Source: Gammaproteobacteria bacterium (GTDB lineage Bacteria > Pseudomonadota > Gammaproteobacteria > Legionellales > Legionellaceae). From it: DNA of 40,329 bases. Positions 16,599 to 25,400 of this stretch are shown here, piece after piece. The position numbers and the translations under genes are program-made. The stretch covers positions 1 to 40,329 of the forward strand of contig JAPLRL010000027.1 of the NCBI GenBank assembly GCA_026399205.1, written 5' to 3'. Under the pieces are notes generated by a model that did not search any database, was not told where the DNA came from, and saw nothing but the letters and a program-made list of their open reading frames with translations. How positions within the stretch are numbered: position 1 is the first letter of the stretch; the number at the start of each line of letters is the position of its first letter.

Positions 16599-17615
16599 CT
16601 AATTATAATTACAATAAGTTCGAGCTTCACAGGTCGGATCAGGGGTCACACGTGCATATAGACTTTTTGGCCATAAGTAAAAAGTTTCTACATCACGTGA
16701 TAACAATGATGTTTTGTACCCTGAATCCAGCTGTGATTTATAATTCTGAAGCATGGCCCATTTAGCATATTTATTAATGGGGTACGTTGTTTCATTTTCA
16801 ATACCCGTATTACCGAGTCTTGTTCTAAAGGTATTGATCATCGTCAAAGAGCCTGATAAATCCCCATTCGTATAGGGTTGGTCTTGCCCAAAATAGAGTT
16901 GGCAAAGGTTGTCTGAACTGACTGTTTGGGCTAACGTATAGGCGGCTTGGATAGCGGCTTCCCGGACTAAAAAGTGATCGGGGTGTTGTTGATAAGCACT
17001 ATTAGAGACAGCTGATGGTAAAAAAACAGCGCAGTCTGTTTGATTGAGAAGTCGAAGAAAATCTTTGTAAACGACATTATAGTAATAAATACTTTGGGGC
17101 CCAAATATGTTAAATCCGGTGTTGGTGGTGCCATCAATAAAATCTTCACCATCATCCACAAAGGGTGGCGGAATATTTAGATTTTCCAGGTAAAAACGCA
17201 GTGACAACTCAGGATATAACTGTCCTAAAAAAGTGTAATTCGACCAAACTGTAAATAAATCATTATAAGCATTGGCATCTTCATTATAGCGAAGGGCTGT
17301 AACATAACTAATTCGTTGATTGGTAAAAATGCTGGCACCCACATCGGCGGTGTAATTCGTCTGACTAAATGGCTCATAAATGGTAATAAATTTAGAGGGC
17401 GATTGATTTACAAATCCTTGATTATTTTGAATCATGCCACCAAAAGTTAGAGGCGCATCATCGGGGTGAACGGACACAAAAAAAAGATGACTTTGAGAAA
17501 TATTGGGGGCGGCAGGAAGTGTTAAACGGATTGGTGTAGGACTGCTATAACCCACAGGACTCATCACCATTAACATGAGCCCTAGCAATGTCATCACTTT
17601 TCGTTTGATATACAT
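16599..17615 (-). CDS. Exported PIG-L/LmbE-family deacetylase
   Basis: PIG-L enzymes are zinc-dependent N-acetyl-sugar deacetylases. This 338-residue product has a signal peptide (MYIKRKVMTLLGLMLMVMSP), the first zinc motif SVHPDDAPLTFGG with His50, Asp52 and Asp53, and the second motif QQHPDHFLVREAAIQAA with His211-Pro-Asp-His214. The usual AHPDDE is altered to VHPDDA, but the metal ligands are kept. I place the start at 17615, where AAGGA lies about 10 nt upstream and the signal peptide begins cleanly, rather than at 17672. It is first in an operon with the barrel and DUF1554 genes. Periplasmic or extracellular sugar deacetylation is the likely role; the substrate is unknown. Confidence 0.75.
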   Translation of the reverse strand: MYIKRKVMTLLGLMLMVMSPVGYSSPTPIRLTLPAAPNISQSHLFFVSVHPDDAPLTFGGMIQNNQGFVNQSPSKFITIYEPFSQTNYTADVGASIFTNQRISYVTALRYNEDANAYNDLFTVWSNYTFLGQLYPELSLRFYLENLNIPPPFVDDGEDFIDGTTNTGFNIFGPQSIYYYNVVYKDFLRLLNQTDCAVFLPSAVSNSAYQQHPDHFLVREAAIQAAYTLAQTVSSDNLCQLYFGQDQPYTNGDLSGSLTMINTFRTRLGNTGIENETTYPINKYAKWAMLQNYKSQLDSGYKTSLLSRDVETFYLWPKSLYARVTPDPTCEARTYCNYN

Positions 17616-17725
17616 GGATTTTTTCCTTATCAGGGAACATCCATGGTAATCGCTTTTGATGGAGAATGGCAATCATATTGCGTAGCCGACAAGATAAGAT
17701 TGTTAAGACTTACGCAAAACGAGTA

Positions 17726-17808
17726 CGTCATCCCGAGCGAAGCGAGGGATCTCTTGATGTGACATTGTGCCATTTTGAAGGAGATCCCTCGCTTCGCTCG
17801 GGATGACG
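17726..17808. repeat. Family A palindromic repeat, intergenic
   Basis: The arms CGTCATCCCGAGCGAAGCGA and TCGCTTCGCTCGGGATGACG enclose a spacer of about 30 nt. It lies between the deacetylase operon start and the end of the upstream leftward gene. Confidence 0.92.
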
Positions 17809-17840
17809 GTCCACACCTTGCAGAGCATACAAAAGCAAGC

Positions 17841-19913
17841 TCATTCTTTGGCCCGATTCCCGTGACGGTCGACCCTTTTTGGAAAAAGAAACTCAGTTTG
17901 CTCTTGAATTAATAACATGTATTTTAAATGAGGCAGCGTTAGGGTTTGTGTCATGGGGATGGGCAGTTTTTTCAGGGTAAACCCATGTAATTCTTTGGAA
18001 AAATGCATGAGGGCTTGATCTTGGGACAGCAGGAGATACGGTTTGTGGTAGCGTATTTTTTGGATGTGGCCAACCCAGATGGGATAGTGAAGGGACATCA
18101 GATGATAATTTGAATGCCAGAGTTGAAAGCGTAAGATCATCGGCTGATGTGGCACAAAACGTACCATGGTGAGCACGGGGGGTTGATTGAGATAGATACT
18201 ATCAGCAAGAGGAGGCAGTGGGGCGGTCGCTCGATTATCCATGTGTTTGAGCACCGTATGCAGTAACGATCTCTTTTGAGTGACCCAACCTTGTTTTTTC
18301 AAAGCCTGTTCAATGGTGTTAACGCTTCCAACATACTGCACATTAAACACACCGGTTATTTTTCCTACTCGATTTCGGCTATACAGCGGGATAAGGGATC
18401 TGTCTTGGTTCCACCAAAAAATAGGGCTGATGATGTGTTGAGAAAAATAAATTTGATGATTTTGTAGGGTTTGTGTCAGATGAATTGTGCAGGCCAGTAG
18501 AGTGCTTGTCATAAAAACCCCAGATCCGACAAGTGCAAAGGCAGCCGAATGAGAATAATAAAATGGATGGGTTTTTCTATGAATGAGCCAATAAGAAATA
18601 CACATGACGCAAGCGAGTAAAAAAGACGCAATAAGATCGCTGAGCCAGAGATCGCTTAAATAGAGTAAACCTAAGCCACCAAATAATAAGCTAGCGGTAA
18701 GTAATAACGTAAATAGGGGGCGTGCATAGTTATGTCGGGTGCGCTGGTTGTGAAATAAGATGCTTAAGTAACACGCTGATGCGAGCGTAAAGTCGGATGC
18801 AGGGAAAAATAGCTCAGGTTTTTGACCCAAAATACCATGAAGCCGAGGTAAAGGATGTAAAGGTAACAGATGGTGCATCACATAGAGAAATACGATACAA
18901 AAAAATCCGAATAGACCCCATTGGACAATCGCTTTGATATCTTTTTCAATCATGAAAAACAAGGTGATGAACATAAATAAACTGGCGGATGGAATACGCA
19001 TGAGGGATTGTTGCGCAATCGCAAAAAAACATTCAAACGCGTGTGTACGGATACTTTGTAAGAAAAAATGAGTGGCGTGATTGAGATCGGTTAATAAATT
19101 AAATTGAAACCGTAGGTCGGTTATCAATAAAAAACCCAGCAAACAGACTATCCATGTTAAACACAAAATGGCGGTGTTTGCATGGTGAGGTTCTCTTCGA
19201 GGCGTGATGAGCCGACAACATGCGCCAATGATCGGGAGTTTTAAAGCCTGCAACCAATACTGGTGAAGTATTTTTTGAAACCAGACGTTAAAGTGTATAA
19301 ATAAGGCTTTCATACCAATCGTGAGTAACCAGAACGTAACCAGTATCAATAGAACAAGCATAACCAAGCGCGTTGCGCGTTCAGGAGAAAGCTCATGGCT
19401 TGCCGCACCAATGAGAATGCCAGGGGTGACATATAAAATAGACCAGCCAAGACCCGAAAGGGCATTGACGAGAAAAAAACGCCATTTTGGCATGTGCAAC
19501 ATGCCCGCAATCACCGGAATAATAGAACGCAGTGGGCCGACAAAACGGCCGATGAGCACGCTTTTTCCGCCATGTTTCTCAAAATAAATTTGTCCATATG
19601 CAAGGAGGTTAGGATACCGGCTAAATGGCCATAAGGTCGTTAAGCGTTCGCTGTAAACATAGCCTAAAAGATAACTCACCCCATCGCCTACAATTGCCCC
19701 GGTGGTGGATGCAAGAAATGTGAGATCGATGCGAATAACCCCCGCACCCGCTAAAATCCCAATGGCAGTCATGGTGACAGATCCTGGAATAATGCTGCCC
19801 ACAATGGCTAAAGATTCTAAAAAAGCAATAAAGAACGTGAGTAATAGCGCTTGCTCAGGATGGCTGTGTAACCAGTTGGTAAGTGGTTCGATATAGTGCG
19901 CAAAAATTTGCAT
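17841..19913 (-). CDS. DedA-PAP2-LssY fusion membrane protein
   Basis: This 690-residue integral membrane protein has three parts. Residues 1-205 are a DedA/SNARE-associated domain (FLESLAIVGSIIPGSVTM; the GRFVGPLRSIIPVIAG motif at 122-137), a family of undecaprenyl-phosphate or lipid translocases. Residues of about 245-445 form a PAP2-like six-helix domain. Residues of about 500-690 are the soluble LssY C-terminal domain (FNVQYVGSVNTIEQALKKQG). The PAP2 signature is degenerate: FPASDFT (370-376) replaces PSGH and LWLSD (422-426) replaces HWPSD, so both catalytic histidines are missing. LssY-type fusions are known from Legionella. It lies 3 nt after lipB and is the last gene of the dacA-ybeD-lipB run. 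Confidence 0.88.
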   Translation of the reverse strand: MQIFAHYIEPLTNWLHSHPEQALLLTFFIAFLESLAIVGSIIPGSVTMTAIGILAGAGVIRIDLTFLASTTGAIVGDGVSYLLGYVYSERLTTLWPFSRYPNLLAYGQIYFEKHGGKSVLIGRFVGPLRSIIPVIAGMLHMPKWRFFLVNALSGLGWSILYVTPGILIGAASHELSPERATRLVMLVLLILVTFWLLTIGMKALFIHFNVWFQKILHQYWLQALKLPIIGACCRLITPRREPHHANTAILCLTWIVCLLGFLLITDLRFQFNLLTDLNHATHFFLQSIRTHAFECFFAIAQQSLMRIPSASLFMFITLFFMIEKDIKAIVQWGLFGFFCIVFLYVMHHLLPLHPLPRLHGILGQKPELFFPASDFTLASACYLSILFHNQRTRHNYARPLFTLLLTASLLFGGLGLLYLSDLWLSDLIASFLLACVMCISYWLIHRKTHPFYYSHSAAFALVGSGVFMTSTLLACTIHLTQTLQNHQIYFSQHIISPIFWWNQDRSLIPLYSRNRVGKITGVFNVQYVGSVNTIEQALKKQGWVTQKRSLLHTVLKHMDNRATAPLPPLADSIYLNQPPVLTMVRFVPHQPMILRFQLWHSNYHLMSLHYPIWVGHIQKIRYHKPYLLLSQDQALMHFSKELHGFTLKKLPIPMTQTLTLPHLKYMLLIQEQTEFLFPKRVDRHGNRAKE

Positions 19914-19916
19914 GGT

Positions 19917-20522
19917 CTAGGGTTCGAAATGGTTCATAAAAAAATGCATCCATTGTTTCATGACTTCAATCAGCTCGATGTGTGAAAGATAATCTCGCAT
20001 GTGTGTCATGGAGAGCTGATTGTACCCACAAGGGTTAATATGCTGGAATGGCGAAAGGTCCATGTTAACATTTAATGCGATCCCATGATAGGTGTAGCCG
20101 TTTTTGATTCGTAAGCCTATGGAGGCTATTTTTTTATCGTCGGTATAAATGCCGGGGGCACCGGGCCGCCTAAGTGCTGCGATGTTGTAAAAGCCTAAGA
20201 GATCAATCAACGTTTGTTCAAGTTTACACACCAGGGTTTTGATGCCGATGTTACGTCGTTTTAAATCGAGTAAACAATAGGCAACCAGTTGTCCAGGACC
20301 ATGGTATGTGATTTGCCCTCCGCGGTCTGTGCGAATCACCGGAATGGCGGTGCTTTGTAATAAGTGCTCAGGTTTTCCGGCCTGACCTTGCGTGTACACC
20401 GGAACATGCTCGAGTAACCAGAGTTGATCGACGGTCTCTGCGGTGCGCTCTGCCGTAAATTGTTTCATGGCTTCCCAAATCGGCAGATACGGTTGTAAAC
20501 CCAGCTCGTGAATATGGATCAT
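19917..20522 (-). CDS. lipB: Octanoyl-[ACP]:protein N-octanoyltransferase
   Basis: LipB transfers octanoyl groups from acyl carrier protein to lipoyl domains, the first step of lipoate synthesis. The 201-residue product shows [16 protein letters not shown] with His74, the catalytic Lys131 in [10 protein letters not shown], and the nucleophile Cys165 in INPCGY. The length is normal. ybeD-lipB adjacency is widely conserved in gammaproteobacteria, but here a family A repeat separates them and ends only 14 nt before the start codon. No good Shine-Dalgarno is visible between the repeat and the ATG. Confidence 0.95.
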   Translation of the reverse strand: MIHIHELGLQPYLPIWEAMKQFTAERTAETVDQLWLLEHVPVYTQGQAGKPEHLLQSTAIPVIRTDRGGQITYHGPGQLVAYCLLDLKRRNIGIKTLVCKLEQTLIDLLGFYNIAALRRPGAPGIYTDDKKIASIGLRIKNGYTYHGIALNVNMDLSPFQHINPCGYNQLSMTHMRDYLSHIELIEVMKQWMHFFMNHFEP

Positions 20523-20536
20523 GGTAATTGCTTACA

Positions 20537-20620
20537 CGTCATCCCGAGCGCAGCGAGGGATCTCTTAAGATTGGCACTCTGCCATCTGACTGGAGATCCC
20601 TCGCTGCGCTCGGGATGACG
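20537..20620. repeat. Family A palindromic repeat between ybeD and lipB
   Basis: An 84-bp element with arms CGTCATCCCGAGCGCAGCGA and TCGCTGCGCTCGGGATGACG. It interrupts an operon and lies just upstream of the lipB start. Confidence 0.95.
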
Positions 20621-20645
20621 TGGGGGGGAGAGGTCATAGATCATG

Positions 20646-20912
20646 TTAAAGCACCATTTTACTGTCTGGATGTGCGCTGAGTTGATGATAGAGCTTATCA
20701 AGGCTCGCTTTATCATGAGCATACACCGTGAGCGTCAACGCAATATAATTTTTGTTTTTACTGTGGTTGTGTTTGATATTGTCAGTTGAAAACGTCGGAA
20801 AAAACTGTTGTGTGAGCGCTAAAATCTCTGCGATGTAGGTTTCCGTGTGTTTTCCAATCAGTTTAATTGGAAAATGACACGGAAATTTGAGCAAGGTGGT
20901 CTCATCTGTCAT
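20646..20912 (-). CDS. ybeD: YbeD/DUF493 family protein
   Basis: This 88-residue protein has the DUF493 layout: LLKFPCHFPIKLIGKH at the start, a helix AEILALTQQFFP, then NHSKNKNYIALTLTVYAHDK and LDKLYHQLSAHPDSKMVL. The last motif is the family's typical C-terminus. The fold is ACT-like and the cellular role is not firmly established. It begins 11 nt after dacA and precedes lipB, the conserved order. The size is normal. Confidence 0.93.
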   Translation of the reverse strand: MTDETTLLKFPCHFPIKLIGKHTETYIAEILALTQQFFPTFSTDNIKHNHSKNKNYIALTLTVYAHDKASLDKLYHQLSAHPDSKMVL

Positions 20913-20923
20913 AGGGGTATCCG

Positions 20924-22123
20924 TTAGCCTAACCAGCGTTTAAAAGAGATGCGTACAGTATCTTTCATACGGGTCAGCATACTCCCTTTATCCACTTGTT
21001 GTAATGCATAGAGCGGATAAGTGCTTACAGGATGATGGTCTAATTGTAAGACGAGCTCCCCAACAGGCTGACCTTCTTTCACGGGGGCTTGGAGCGTGGT
21101 TGGGATGCGTGTGGTTGCCTGTAAATGTTCAAATTGTCCTGCGGGAATGGTGATATAAATGGTTTCTTTAGGGCCAATTTGCAGGGAGGGAAAATTGCCT
21201 TTATAAACAGAGACTGTTTTGACCGGTTTATTGGCTTGATAGATCGCATGTGTTTCAAAAAATCTAAACCCATAGTTGAGCAAGCGTTCACTGTCATCCG
21301 CCCGGCTGCTATCACTGGGTGCCCCCAAGACCACGGCAAGTAAGCGCATGTGATTGCGTTTTGCCGAAGAGACTAAGCAAAACCCTGCTTCGCTGGTGTG
21401 GCCTGTTTTAATCCCGTCGACTTGACCATTGCGCCAAAGTAAACGATTGCGGTTGGGTTGTCTGATGCCGTTATAGGTAAACCATTTTTGTTGATACCAA
21501 GGGTAATATTCAGGAAAACTATTAATAAGCGCACGACCTAAAATAGCGAGATCTCTAGCGGTGGTGTAGTGGTTAGGGTCGGGCAGGCCTGTGCTATCTG
21601 TGAAGTGAGAGTTTTGCATCCCTAAACTTTGAGCTTGTTGGTTCATGATCTGTGAAAAACCAAGCTCACTGCCGCCAATGTGCTCAGCAATAGCCGTGCA
21701 TGCATCGTTGCCTGAATCCACAATAATGCCCTTGACGAGATTTTCAATGTTAACTTCGTCTTCGGCTTTAATGAACATGCGTGAGCCTTCAGCATGCCAG
21801 GCTTGTTCACTGACATGCACCTTGTCGTTCAGGTGGATTTGGTTGTGTTGCAGGGCATTGGAGACCACATAAAGCGTCATCATTTTGGTGAGACTAGCAG
21901 GCGGCAATTTGACGGTACTGTCTTTTTCAGCCAAAACTTTACCGCTATTGGTGTCAATTAAAATATAAGCTTTAGCATTGACCATCGGCGGCGTTGGGGT
22001 AATCGTGGGTTTGATAATGCGCGCAGGCGTTGGCACCGTTTGCGATAATGTACCGTCTTCAGAAAAAGCGGGTATTTGATAACTCAATAGCGCAACTGCT
22101 GCGAGGGTGATCATGCGTTTCAT
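20924..22123 (-). CDS. dacA: D-alanyl-D-alanine carboxypeptidase (PBP5/6 type)
   Basis: DacA removes the terminal D-Ala from peptidoglycan stem peptides. The 399-residue product has a signal peptide (MKRMITLAAVALLSYQIPAF), a Pro/Thr-rich spacer, and the three penicillin-binding motifs S77-L-T-K80, S137-G-N139 and K239-T-G241. A PBP5-type beta domain follows, and a C-terminal amphipathic helix (MLTRMKDTVRISFKRWLG) anchors the protein in the inner membrane. It heads the dacA-ybeD-lipB-lssY-like unit. The Shine-Dalgarno before the ATG is weak. Confidence 0.96.
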   Translation of the reverse strand: MKRMITLAAVALLSYQIPAFSEDGTLSQTVPTPARIIKPTITPTPPMVNAKAYILIDTNSGKVLAEKDSTVKLPPASLTKMMTLYVVSNALQHNQIHLNDKVHVSEQAWHAEGSRMFIKAEDEVNIENLVKGIIVDSGNDACTAIAEHIGGSELGFSQIMNQQAQSLGMQNSHFTDSTGLPDPNHYTTARDLAILGRALINSFPEYYPWYQQKWFTYNGIRQPNRNRLLWRNGQVDGIKTGHTSEAGFCLVSSAKRNHMRLLAVVLGAPSDSSRADDSERLLNYGFRFFETHAIYQANKPVKTVSVYKGNFPSLQIGPKETIYITIPAGQFEHLQATTRIPTTLQAPVKEGQPVGELVLQLDHHPVSTYPLYALQQVDKGSMLTRMKDTVRISFKRWLG

Positions 22124-22220
22124 AACAGGAGGGTCCTTTTCATTAATTCAATGGATGCATCTTATCATGCAATTCTTTCTGAATAAATGACCGAAACACC
22201 GTCTTTATGATAGCGATGTA

Positions 22221-22286
22221 TCCGAGCCGCGACCGTTAGGGAGCGGAAATTTTAAAACTTCCGCTCCCTAACGGTCGCGGCTCGGA
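22221..22286. repeat. Family C palindrome between divergent genes
   Basis: TCCGAGCCGCGACCGTTAGG and CCTAACGGTCGCGGCTCGGA form a strong hairpin around an AT-rich centre. It lies in the promoter region between dacA and the rightward gene at 22371, so it is not placed like an ordinary terminator. Confidence 0.9.
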
Positions 22287-22370
22287 TATCGTGCAGCCAG
22301 GATAAATATGTTGATTCCTTAACAAGAAAGCTTAAAATATGAGACTTAAAGTAAATAGTTGGAACATTCA

Positions 22371-23786
22371 ATGAATAATGAACCGGTGATCGCGCGTTAC
22401 GTAGGTAAAGAATGGCTTTTGTTGAAAGGCACTTTGCAAGAAGACGGATTATTAAGTGGCGATGTGACGTTATTCCGAAGGAACTCGTCTCAAGACACGT
22501 TATCTCCAGAAATTTTGTTTGAAGTACAGGGCGTGTTTATTCAAGGCGTGTGCTTGCAGGGCACCATGAAAACGGCCTATTGTGATGGGAGTGTTGTTAT
22601 CCTCACGGGCGACGTCAAATCAACTGGGGACACTCATTTTTTTGGTAGTACAGCGAGCGATGTAGAGTATACGGGAAGTTGGAATTTACATGATCGTGAT
22701 GGAAATCGACGGATGCGTTGTTATACCAACGGAGGTTATTTTGCGGCAAATACGATGGATTTATATGGAGAGGGTCTCATAGAAAAAGGGTATGATGACG
22801 AGGAACAAAAGAAATGGGTTGTGGAAGAGAGCTATAATGGTTTTCATGTTAGTTCAGATTTATCGAAAGGAACACTCAGATTTCCTATTATAAATACAGA
22901 CAGTGTTTGGGAAAGCACAGGTTCATTTAAGCAAGTTAATGGTAAAACAAAATTACACACGATGGATGAGTTAGATAAGGAAGAACGCCTTTTTGTTGAT
23001 GAGGCGTTAAATGGGGCGGTGACGTCTTTTGAACGAGGGCAATTTGTAAATGACGCGATGGTCAAAGGGTTTCGTTATGCGTTGCTACTCGATGAGCAAG
23101 GACGAAAAAGACACTTATATTATGCCGGAAAATTTACCGGGGCGAGTAGGAAAGAACGTGAGAACGATATAGACGGTATTCAGATGATACAGCATGAGGG
23201 GGAAGATGCGGCCAAGATTTATTTCGGTGTGGACAATGACCTCCCGATGGATCGGCCCTATTATTTCTCGGTGGTTTTTCGTGAGCATGCATTATTTCGT
23301 ATCTCGCTTTATCATGAGGTGACGTGTTTATGGGTTGCAACATCTTCATCCCCAGATCATTGTGATGTAAGGACTTTTCCGATTGCGAATAAAAAACCCT
23401 TTTCAAATACCATGCGCATCATTAATCCTCAGGATGCGCTTCGTAAAATCGAGCGATTTTTGATTCAAGCAGAATTGATTTGTCCGCATAAACCGGTCGT
23501 GACCCCGACCCCCGCCGCTACGTCTGTCCCGCCTGGGGTTAAATTTTTTGATGCGCCTGCTGCGCAGTCTGAGCAAAAAAAGCCATCAGAAGAGCAGCAA
23601 AAACGGGATACGATACAGCAGCTACGAAAAACAACTTGTGAAGTGGCGCGATTGACTAACATTGCAGTGATGCTTCGGCATTACAAACCACCCATGTTAT
23701 TAGAAGAGAAAAAATTACAGCAGTGTGACGAGGATGATGTGAACGAGCACAATGGCCTATCGACCAGTTCGCAATGCACACACTGA
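22371..23786 (+). CDS. Unrecognised beta-rich protein with Pro/charged tail, candidate effector
   Basis: I do not recognise this 471-residue protein. The first 200 residues contain repeated short Gly-punctuated strands (LLKGTLQEDGLLSGDVTLF, GVFIQGVCLQGTMKTAY, VVILTGDVKSTGDTHFFGST, YTGSWNLHDRDGN, GEGLIEKG) that resemble degenerate MORN-like hairpins. A middle region with FRYALLLDEQGRKRHLYYAG and VFREHALFRISLYHE follows, then a Pro/Thr linker (PVVTPTPAATSVPPG) and a charged coiled tail (SEQKKPSEEQQKRDTIQQLR). It has no signal peptide or membrane helix. The polar, Glu-rich C-terminus would suit a type IV effector. The start is the ATG at 22371; a TTG at 22359 is less likely. Confidence 0.6.
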   Translation: MNNEPVIARYVGKEWLLLKGTLQEDGLLSGDVTLFRRNSSQDTLSPEILFEVQGVFIQGVCLQGTMKTAYCDGSVVILTGDVKSTGDTHFFGSTASDVEYTGSWNLHDRDGNRRMRCYTNGGYFAANTMDLYGEGLIEKGYDDEEQKKWVVEESYNGFHVSSDLSKGTLRFPIINTDSVWESTGSFKQVNGKTKLHTMDELDKEERLFVDEALNGAVTSFERGQFVNDAMVKGFRYALLLDEQGRKRHLYYAGKFTGASRKERENDIDGIQMIQHEGEDAAKIYFGVDNDLPMDRPYYFSVVFREHALFRISLYHEVTCLWVATSSSPDHCDVRTFPIANKKPFSNTMRIINPQDALRKIERFLIQAELICPHKPVVTPTPAATSVPPGVKFFDAPAAQSEQKKPSEEQQKRDTIQQLRKTTCEVARLTNIAVMLRHYKPPMLLEEKKLQQCDEDDVNEHNGLSTSSQCTH

Positions 23787-23873
23787 TAAATTTGACCTTG
23801 CTCCCATTGTGTCACTTAAACAGGTGGATTATGATGGACGGGATCTTGATACTTGAGCAAGGTGTCTTTCGCT

Positions 23874-24614
23874 ATGGACCAGAACGCCTTATGTGCATTA
23901 GATGCGTGGTTTTTAACCCCTCAAGGAGAGGCCGTTGCGGATGCTTTTGTTGAGCATTTAACCCAAGTGTCTTCTTTATTACTGCGAATGCGGGGTGAAG
24001 TGTTATTGCAGGTGGGGGCTTGTGGTCGAAATGCATGGTTAGATTTATTTGGCTATCGTGAAAAGTGGGTGGTCTCACCCACGTCTGTTATTCAATCTCA
24101 TCTGCCGATTCATGTGTATGGTGGTCCTAAAAAATTGCCCTTTGATCAAGGCAGTGTTGATTGTGTCATCGCACCTTTGGTTTTAGAAACCATGAATTGG
24201 TCTTCGCATCCGCTAGATGAGCTAGATAGAGTTTTAAAACCCATGGGATATGCCGTGATTTTCAGTGTTAATGCCTTAAGTTTATGGGGATTGGCCATGC
24301 GCATGGGGGCGCTTACTTGTTATGGGAATATCAAAGGGCGTCCGGTCAGTATATTTCGTTTGAAACATGCGTTGCTGCATCGAGGATATGATTTGACTTA
24401 CCTATCTCCTTTTTATTATATTCCCCCCGTTAAACAAGCATGGCTCATTCAGCATTTGGAAATTTTGAATGAACTTGGTAAAATGATTTCGCCCTGTCCG
24501 GGTGGTTTTTATTGTATGATCGTTCAAAAATACGTGCCCAACATACTGAAACCCATAAAAAAAGACACCCGCTGGCGCTGCGCAGCAGTTAATCCCAGTT
24601 TGCAGCCTATTTGA
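23874..24614 (+). CDS. Class I SAM-dependent methyltransferase, YafS-like
   Basis: The 246-residue product has a Rossmann methyltransferase core: LLQVGACGRNAWLDLFGY (motif I variant), LPIHVYGGPKKLPFDQGSVD, CVIAPLVLETMNWSSHPLDE and LDRVLKPMGYAVIFSVN. This is the pattern of the small gammaproteobacterial YafS/SmtA-like group usually found near gloB and rnhA. The substrate is unknown. The start is placed at ATG 23874, 9 nt after AAGGTG; an upstream TTG at 23853 adds 7 residues. hpt starts 13 nt after its stop, so they are probably co-transcribed. Confidence 0.8.
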   Translation: MDQNALCALDAWFLTPQGEAVADAFVEHLTQVSSLLLRMRGEVLLQVGACGRNAWLDLFGYREKWVVSPTSVIQSHLPIHVYGGPKKLPFDQGSVDCVIAPLVLETMNWSSHPLDELDRVLKPMGYAVIFSVNALSLWGLAMRMGALTCYGNIKGRPVSIFRLKHALLHRGYDLTYLSPFYYIPPVKQAWLIQHLEILNELGKMISPCPGGFYCMIVQKYVPNILKPIKKDTRWRCAAVNPSLQPI

Positions 24615-24627
24615 GGAATATGTTTAA

Positions 24628-25191
24628 ATGAATACCACGCGTTTGATCCAAGATGTATTAGCGAAATCAACGAGTCTTTATACGAATGACGACATCAATC
24701 TCGCGTTGGATCGCATGGCAAAAGACATGACGACCCAGTTGCATGATAAAAACCCTGTGTTTTTATGTGTACTGGTCGGTGGCATTGTCCCCATCGGGAA
24801 TTTATTAACCCGACTACATTTTCCTTTAGAGCTTGATTATATCCATGCTACACGCTATCAAAGCGGCATTGAAGGCCAAGAATTGTATTGGAAAGCCAAG
24901 CCCAGCCGAGATTTAACAGGCAGAAATGTGGTGATTGTAGATGATATTTTAGATGGTGGCGTGACGTTAGCCGCGATTGTATCTGCTGTGAAAACCATGG
25001 GAGCCGAACAAGTCTATACCGCAGTCTTACTCGATAAACATCATGAACGCGAACCTGATGGCTTACAACAAGCTGATTTTGTGGGTTTAGAAGTTGCTGA
25101 CCATTATGTATTTGGTTATGGCATGGATTACCAAGAATATTTAAGAAACGTACCGGGTATTCATGTGGTGGCACCGGAGCATGAGGCTTAG
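24628..25191 (+). CDS. hpt: Hypoxanthine-guanine phosphoribosyltransferase
   Basis: This 187-residue purine salvage enzyme joins hypoxanthine or guanine to PRPP. It shows the [15 protein letters not shown] loop, the PRPP-binding motif [17 protein letters not shown], and the C-terminal [22 protein letters not shown], which resembles the Hpt region that stacks on the purine. The length and motif order are normal for the bacterial Hpt group; a related Gpt or xanthine-specific enzyme is possible. GGAATATG-type spacing gives a modest ribosome site. It follows the methyltransferase gene closely and converges on the DUF212 gene. Confidence 0.92.
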   Translation: MNTTRLIQDVLAKSTSLYTNDDINLALDRMAKDMTTQLHDKNPVFLCVLVGGIVPIGNLLTRLHFPLELDYIHATRYQSGIEGQELYWKAKPSRDLTGRNVVIVDDILDGGVTLAAIVSAVKTMGAEQVYTAVLLDKHHEREPDGLQQADFVGLEVADHYVFGYGMDYQEYLRNVPGIHVVAPEHEA

Positions 25192-25212
25192 TTTTTTATG
25201 CACTCCGATCTG

Positions 25213-25357
25213 TCCCCTCTCCCGCGCACGAAACCTTTATAAAACGCCTGTGTTGAACGCGGGGGAGGGTTAGGGAGGGGGTTACAATGAGCCTTTCCCC
25301 CTCCCCCGCGAAAGACATCAACCTATTGTTCAAGCTTCTAGCGCGGGAGAGGGGGTA
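25213..25357. repeat. Family D paired hairpins (CCCTCTCCCGCGC type)
   Basis: Two tandem hairpins have C-rich and G-rich arms: CCCCTCTCCCGCGC with GCGGGGGAGGG, and CCCCCTCCCCCGCG with CGCGGGAGAGGGGG. A related single copy lies at 31861-31931. The element fills the gap between the convergent hpt and DUF212 genes, where it may stop transcription from both sides. Confidence 0.8.
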
Positions 25358-25400
25358 TTCGAGCGTAAAAAACTTTAATGCTCGCAATGACGAGGCGGAA

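Noticed and set aside
20519-20722. 67-codon leftward frame between ybeD and lipB
   Set aside because: Its middle is simply a translation of the family A repeat, and it overlaps the end of ybeD. It looks like chance openness of the element.
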